Part shown: positions 61,790 to 64,000 of the stretch, one piece after another
Numbering within the stretch: position 1 is the stretch's first letter
Layout of the letters: each line of letters starts with the position of its first letter
Assembly (NCBI GenBank): GCA_002501205.1
Contig: DLRW01000019.1
Location: 1-64,000, forward strand
Length of the DNA: 64,000 bases
Origin: Flavobacteriales bacterium UBA7878
GTDB lineage: Bacteria; Bacteroidota; Bacteroidia; Flavobacteriales; Schleiferiaceae
Direction: 5' to 3'
Made by a program: the position numbers and the translations under genes
The notes under the pieces: generated by a model
Database searches by the model: none
What the model saw: the letters and a program-made list of their open reading frames with translations, nothing else
What the model was told of the DNA's origin: nothing

Positions 61790-62167
61790 ATGAGTGATAA
61801 AGCAAAAATTCTGATTGTAGACGACGAGCCTTTGATTCGGGACGCTTTGGCCTTTAAATTAACCAAAGACGGCTACGACGTAGACACAGCAGAAGATGGT
61901 GAAAAAGCCATCCAAAAAATTGAAAGTGAGGAATACCATATTATCATCAGTGATATCATGATGCCTTTCATCAGTGGTTTCGAATTAGTGAAAATCCTGA
62001 AAGAAAGAGGCACAGATGCACCGGTATTGATGCTCACTTCCTTAAACTCCGAAACTGCCGTATTGAAGGCCTTCGATCTGGGTGCTGACGATTTTATGAC
62101 CAAGCCATTCAGTCCGAACGAACTTTCTGTACGTATCAAAAAGCTGCTCAAGAACAGCAAAAAATAA
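61790..62167 (+). CDS. Single-domain response regulator (CheY-like)
   Basis: 125 residues, a receiver domain alone. Acid pocket DDE (11-13), phospho-acceptor Asp55 (IISDIMMP), Thr83 (LMLTSLN) and Lys105 (FMTKPFSP) are all present, so it should be phosphorylatable. No output domain follows; the protein stops at LLKNSKK. The next gene starts one base after its stop, so its partner is likely the HEAT-repeat membrane protein. No kinase gene is adjacent. Confidence 0.92.
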   Translation: MSDKAKILIVDDEPLIRDALAFKLTKDGYDVDTAEDGEKAIQKIESEEYHIIISDIMMPFISGFELVKILKERGTDAPVLMLTSLNSETAVLKAFDLGADDFMTKPFSPNELSVRIKKLLKNSKK

Positions 62168-62168
62168 A

Positions 62169-63290
62169 ATGCGCGAGTTCCTGATCGACATATACTACTT
62201 CTTACTGGCGCTCGAGCCCAGGTACAAGATTGTAATCTTCTTGGTAATAGCTCTTTTGATCTCTGCCGCGATTATGATCTCTATTGTATTGCGGGAACGT
62301 TCGCGCAAGAATAGTATTGAAGCTCGGGAACGCCGTATTAAAAGACAGGTAGAACCGATCATTCAGGAAATTGTCTTTACCGAGCAAGATGCCAGTCAGT
62401 TTAAGGATGCCATTAAAAAGATCAACCGTATTGTAGACTCTACTCTCTACCGGAGATCGAATATGAACATCCTTAATGAACTGATCCTCTATTATCATCG
62501 CAATCTGGGTGGCGAGGCCTTTACCCGTCTGGAAAACCTGTATCGAGAAATTGGTTTAAAGCAAATAGCCCTCGAAAATCTGCGCAATGGAGAATGGCAT
62601 GTACGTGCCAAGGCCATTAACGACCTAAGCACCATGCGCATGGGCGAAACCCTCTTCGAGATATTACAGTATACCGATGCCGAGAATATGCATGTGCGTA
62701 ATGAAGCTCAGTATGCGGCCGTAAAACTTGGGGGTAAAAAAGCCATGAGCTTCCTTAATGATTTGGAATCGCCCATGAGCGAATGGCAGCAAATCCGACT
62801 TTTAGATCAATCCCGCAAATTCGAATATGAATTGATTGACCATATCGGACCCTGGTTAAGATCTAAAAACGATACGGTTGTGATCTTTGCGCTGATCTTA
62901 ATGCGCCACCTCAACCAATATCATGAGCGTGAGCAATTGCGCAAACTCCTCTACCACCGGAATGAAAAAGTTCAAGAAAAGGCGATTGAAACTGCCATCG
63001 AACTGGCCTATTCCGAATGCATTGAAAACCTCTACGAAGTTTACGAACTCACCAAGAACCTGCGGGTAAAAACAGCCGTACTCAAAGCCATGGGCGAATT
63101 AGGCGGCTCCAAAGAAGCAGGTCACTTACGTGAAGTCCTGGTATCAGGCAAAGAATACGAATTAGTTATGGCCGCCGCCAAAGGCTTAAAGCGAATGGGA
63201 CGCCATGATGTATTAACCGGATACCGCGAAAATGAATTGTCTGAAAAAGGCGAAAACATCGTAAAACACGTGCTCGATGATCGAATATGA
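62169..63290 (+). CDS. Membrane-anchored HEAT-repeat protein
   Basis: 373 residues. One N-terminal membrane helix (about 20-42, VIFLVIALLISAAIMISIVL) is followed by a basic stretch (RERSRKNSIEARERRIKRQ) and then alpha-helical pairs that read as HEAT repeats. These include EWHVRAKAINDLSTMRMGETL, NMHVRNEAQYAAVKLGGKKAM, KVQEKAIETAIELAYSECI and RVKTAVLKAMGELGGSKEA. Such repeats bind other proteins. It follows the receiver gene by one base and overlaps the glycosyltransferase start by 14 bases, so it may link the receiver to the enzyme. The basic segment just after the helix suggests the repeats face the cytoplasm. Function is inferred from context. Confidence 0.85.
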   Translation: MREFLIDIYYFLLALEPRYKIVIFLVIALLISAAIMISIVLRERSRKNSIEARERRIKRQVEPIIQEIVFTEQDASQFKDAIKKINRIVDSTLYRRSNMNILNELILYYHRNLGGEAFTRLENLYREIGLKQIALENLRNGEWHVRAKAINDLSTMRMGETLFEILQYTDAENMHVRNEAQYAAVKLGGKKAMSFLNDLESPMSEWQQIRLLDQSRKFEYELIDHIGPWLRSKNDTVVIFALILMRHLNQYHEREQLRKLLYHRNEKVQEKAIETAIELAYSECIENLYEVYELTKNLRVKTAVLKAMGELGGSKEAGHLREVLVSGKEYELVMAAAKGLKRMGRHDVLTGYRENELSEKGENIVKHVLDDRI

Positions 63291-64000
63291 CACGCAGAAC
63301 TCCCTCGTAGATATTCTCATTTACATATTTTACTTCATTACCTACGGATACACCGTTTTCGTAATGATCTCCTATTTGATATTGGGGGTAATCTCTGTGG
63401 TTCAAGCCCGGAAGTACTTACGTCGTAATACCTATACCGACTACCTCAATATCTTACAAAGTCCGGAAGCACCCTCGGTTTCCATTTTGGCACCAGCCTA
63501 TAATGAGGAAGCCACCATCATCGAAAACATCCGCTCCCTACTTTCAGTACGATACCCCAACTATGAGGTAATTGTAGTGAACGATGGTAGCCGCGACCGC
63601 AGTCTTACCAAGCTTATCGAAGAGTACCAGTTGGAGCCGGTGAACTTTGCGGTGAACTATAAAATTGAAACCAAAAAGGTTAAAAACGTTTACAAGTCTA
63701 AAGACCCTGCCTATAATAATCTGGTGGTGGTCGACAAGGAAAATGGCGGTAAATCCGATGCCCTCAATGCGGCCCTCAATGTATCTACCGGCGACTACAC
63801 CCTTAATATTGACGTAGACTGCATCCTCGAAGAAGACTGCTTGCTTAAGCTGATGAAGCCCTTCCTGGAGGAAACCGATAAAAACATGATTGCCACCGGT
63901 GGGGTGGTGCGAATTGCCAATAACTGCCGCATCGAAAAAGGCCGCATCGTAGAGGTAAACGTACCCAACAAATTATTGGCACAATTCCAAACCCTCGAAT
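63277..64000 (+). CDS. Membrane family 2 glycosyltransferase, N-terminal part
   Basis: 241 residues before the window ends. An ATG at 63277-63279 overlaps the HEAT gene by 14 bases. One or two N-terminal helices (about 13-44, ILIYIFYFITYGYTVFVMIS) precede a GT-A domain: VSILAPAYNEEATIIENIRSLL, YEVIVVNDGSRDRSL, NGGKSDALNAALNVSTGDYT and NIDVDCILEEDCLL with the DxD-type metal site. This order fits processive membrane enzymes of the poly-N-acetylglucosamine/hyaluronan/cellulose synthase type. The QxxRW motif and remaining helices are off the edge, so the product polymer is unknown. Confidence 0.9.
   Translation, partial: MIEYDTQNSLVDILIYIFYFITYGYTVFVMISYLILGVISVVQARKYLRRNTYTDYLNILQSPEAPSVSILAPAYNEEATIIENIRSLLSVRYPNYEVIVVNDGSRDRSLTKLIEEYQLEPVNFAVNYKIETKKVKNVYKSKDPAYNNLVVVDKENGGKSDALNAALNVSTGDYTLNIDVDCILEEDCLLKLMKPFLEETDKNMIATGGVVRIANNCRIEKGRIVEVNVPNKLLAQFQTLE

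Noticed and set aside
1..64000. tRNA, rRNA, tmRNA, insertion sequences and prophage
   Set aside because: I looked for cloverleaf signatures, transposase motifs and long terminal inverted repeats and saw none; a covariance-model search would be the deciding test.

Overview
The window reads as a chromosomal segment of an aerobic Bacteroidota bacterium, most likely of the order Flavobacteriales. Evidence: a 2462-residue SprA (type IX secretion translocon), several proteins ending in type IX secretion sorting domains, a complete Alternative Complex III (ActABCDEF) operon running into cytochrome oxidase subunits II and I, TonB-family proteins, and several promoter -7 elements of the Bacteroidota form TAnnTTTG. 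I see no rRNA, tRNA, CRISPR array, insertion sequence or prophage. Almost everything is on the minus strand.

Layout. 1-11,100: a loose set of accessory and housekeeping genes: the start of a VOC protein, an outer membrane protein, a GH10 xylanase, a kelch-like protein, an M20 peptidase, a PiT phosphate permease, a DUF255 thioredoxin-fold protein, an aspartyl protease, an SH3b protein and a GT2 glycosyltransferase. 11,083-16,340: tolC, a periplasmic adaptor, tsaB and a histidine kinase broken by a one-base frameshift. 16,340-21,596: a cytochrome oxidase accessory operon (cysQ, ctaB, two subunit III genes, subunit IV, SCO, DUF420 and a small CxxC membrane protein). 21,617-32,069: ruvA, sprA, gcvH, vanZ and two tonB genes, apparently one operon with a good promoter and a strong terminator. 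32,284-36,702: an Omp28-like T9SS protein that has lost its N-terminus, divergent from a DUF6029-type outer membrane protein and an Omp28-type lipoprotein. 36,701-38,654: queG and ruvB. 38,737-50,077: the act-cox operon. 50,251-55,974: a SPOR protein, a 1580-residue repeat-rich T9SS surface protein and a short AraC-type regulator. 56,122-60,906: rimP-nusA-infB. 60,919-64,000: a sirtuin, then a plus-strand module of receiver protein, HEAT-repeat membrane protein and membrane glycosyltransferase that runs off the window.

How the genes fit together. The Act complex would oxidise menaquinol and pass electrons to the aa3/caa3-type oxidase; subunits III/IV, heme O synthesis and copper insertion are encoded about 20 kb away. 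SprA is the outer membrane pore through which the T9SS-tagged proteins here would leave the cell. The points most worth a second look are the broken kinase, the truncated T9SS protein, the helically phased direct repeat between the AraC gene and the giant surface protein, the hairpin at the start of the rimP leader, and the receiver-HEAT-glycosyltransferase module. No clearly new defence or mobile system is visible.
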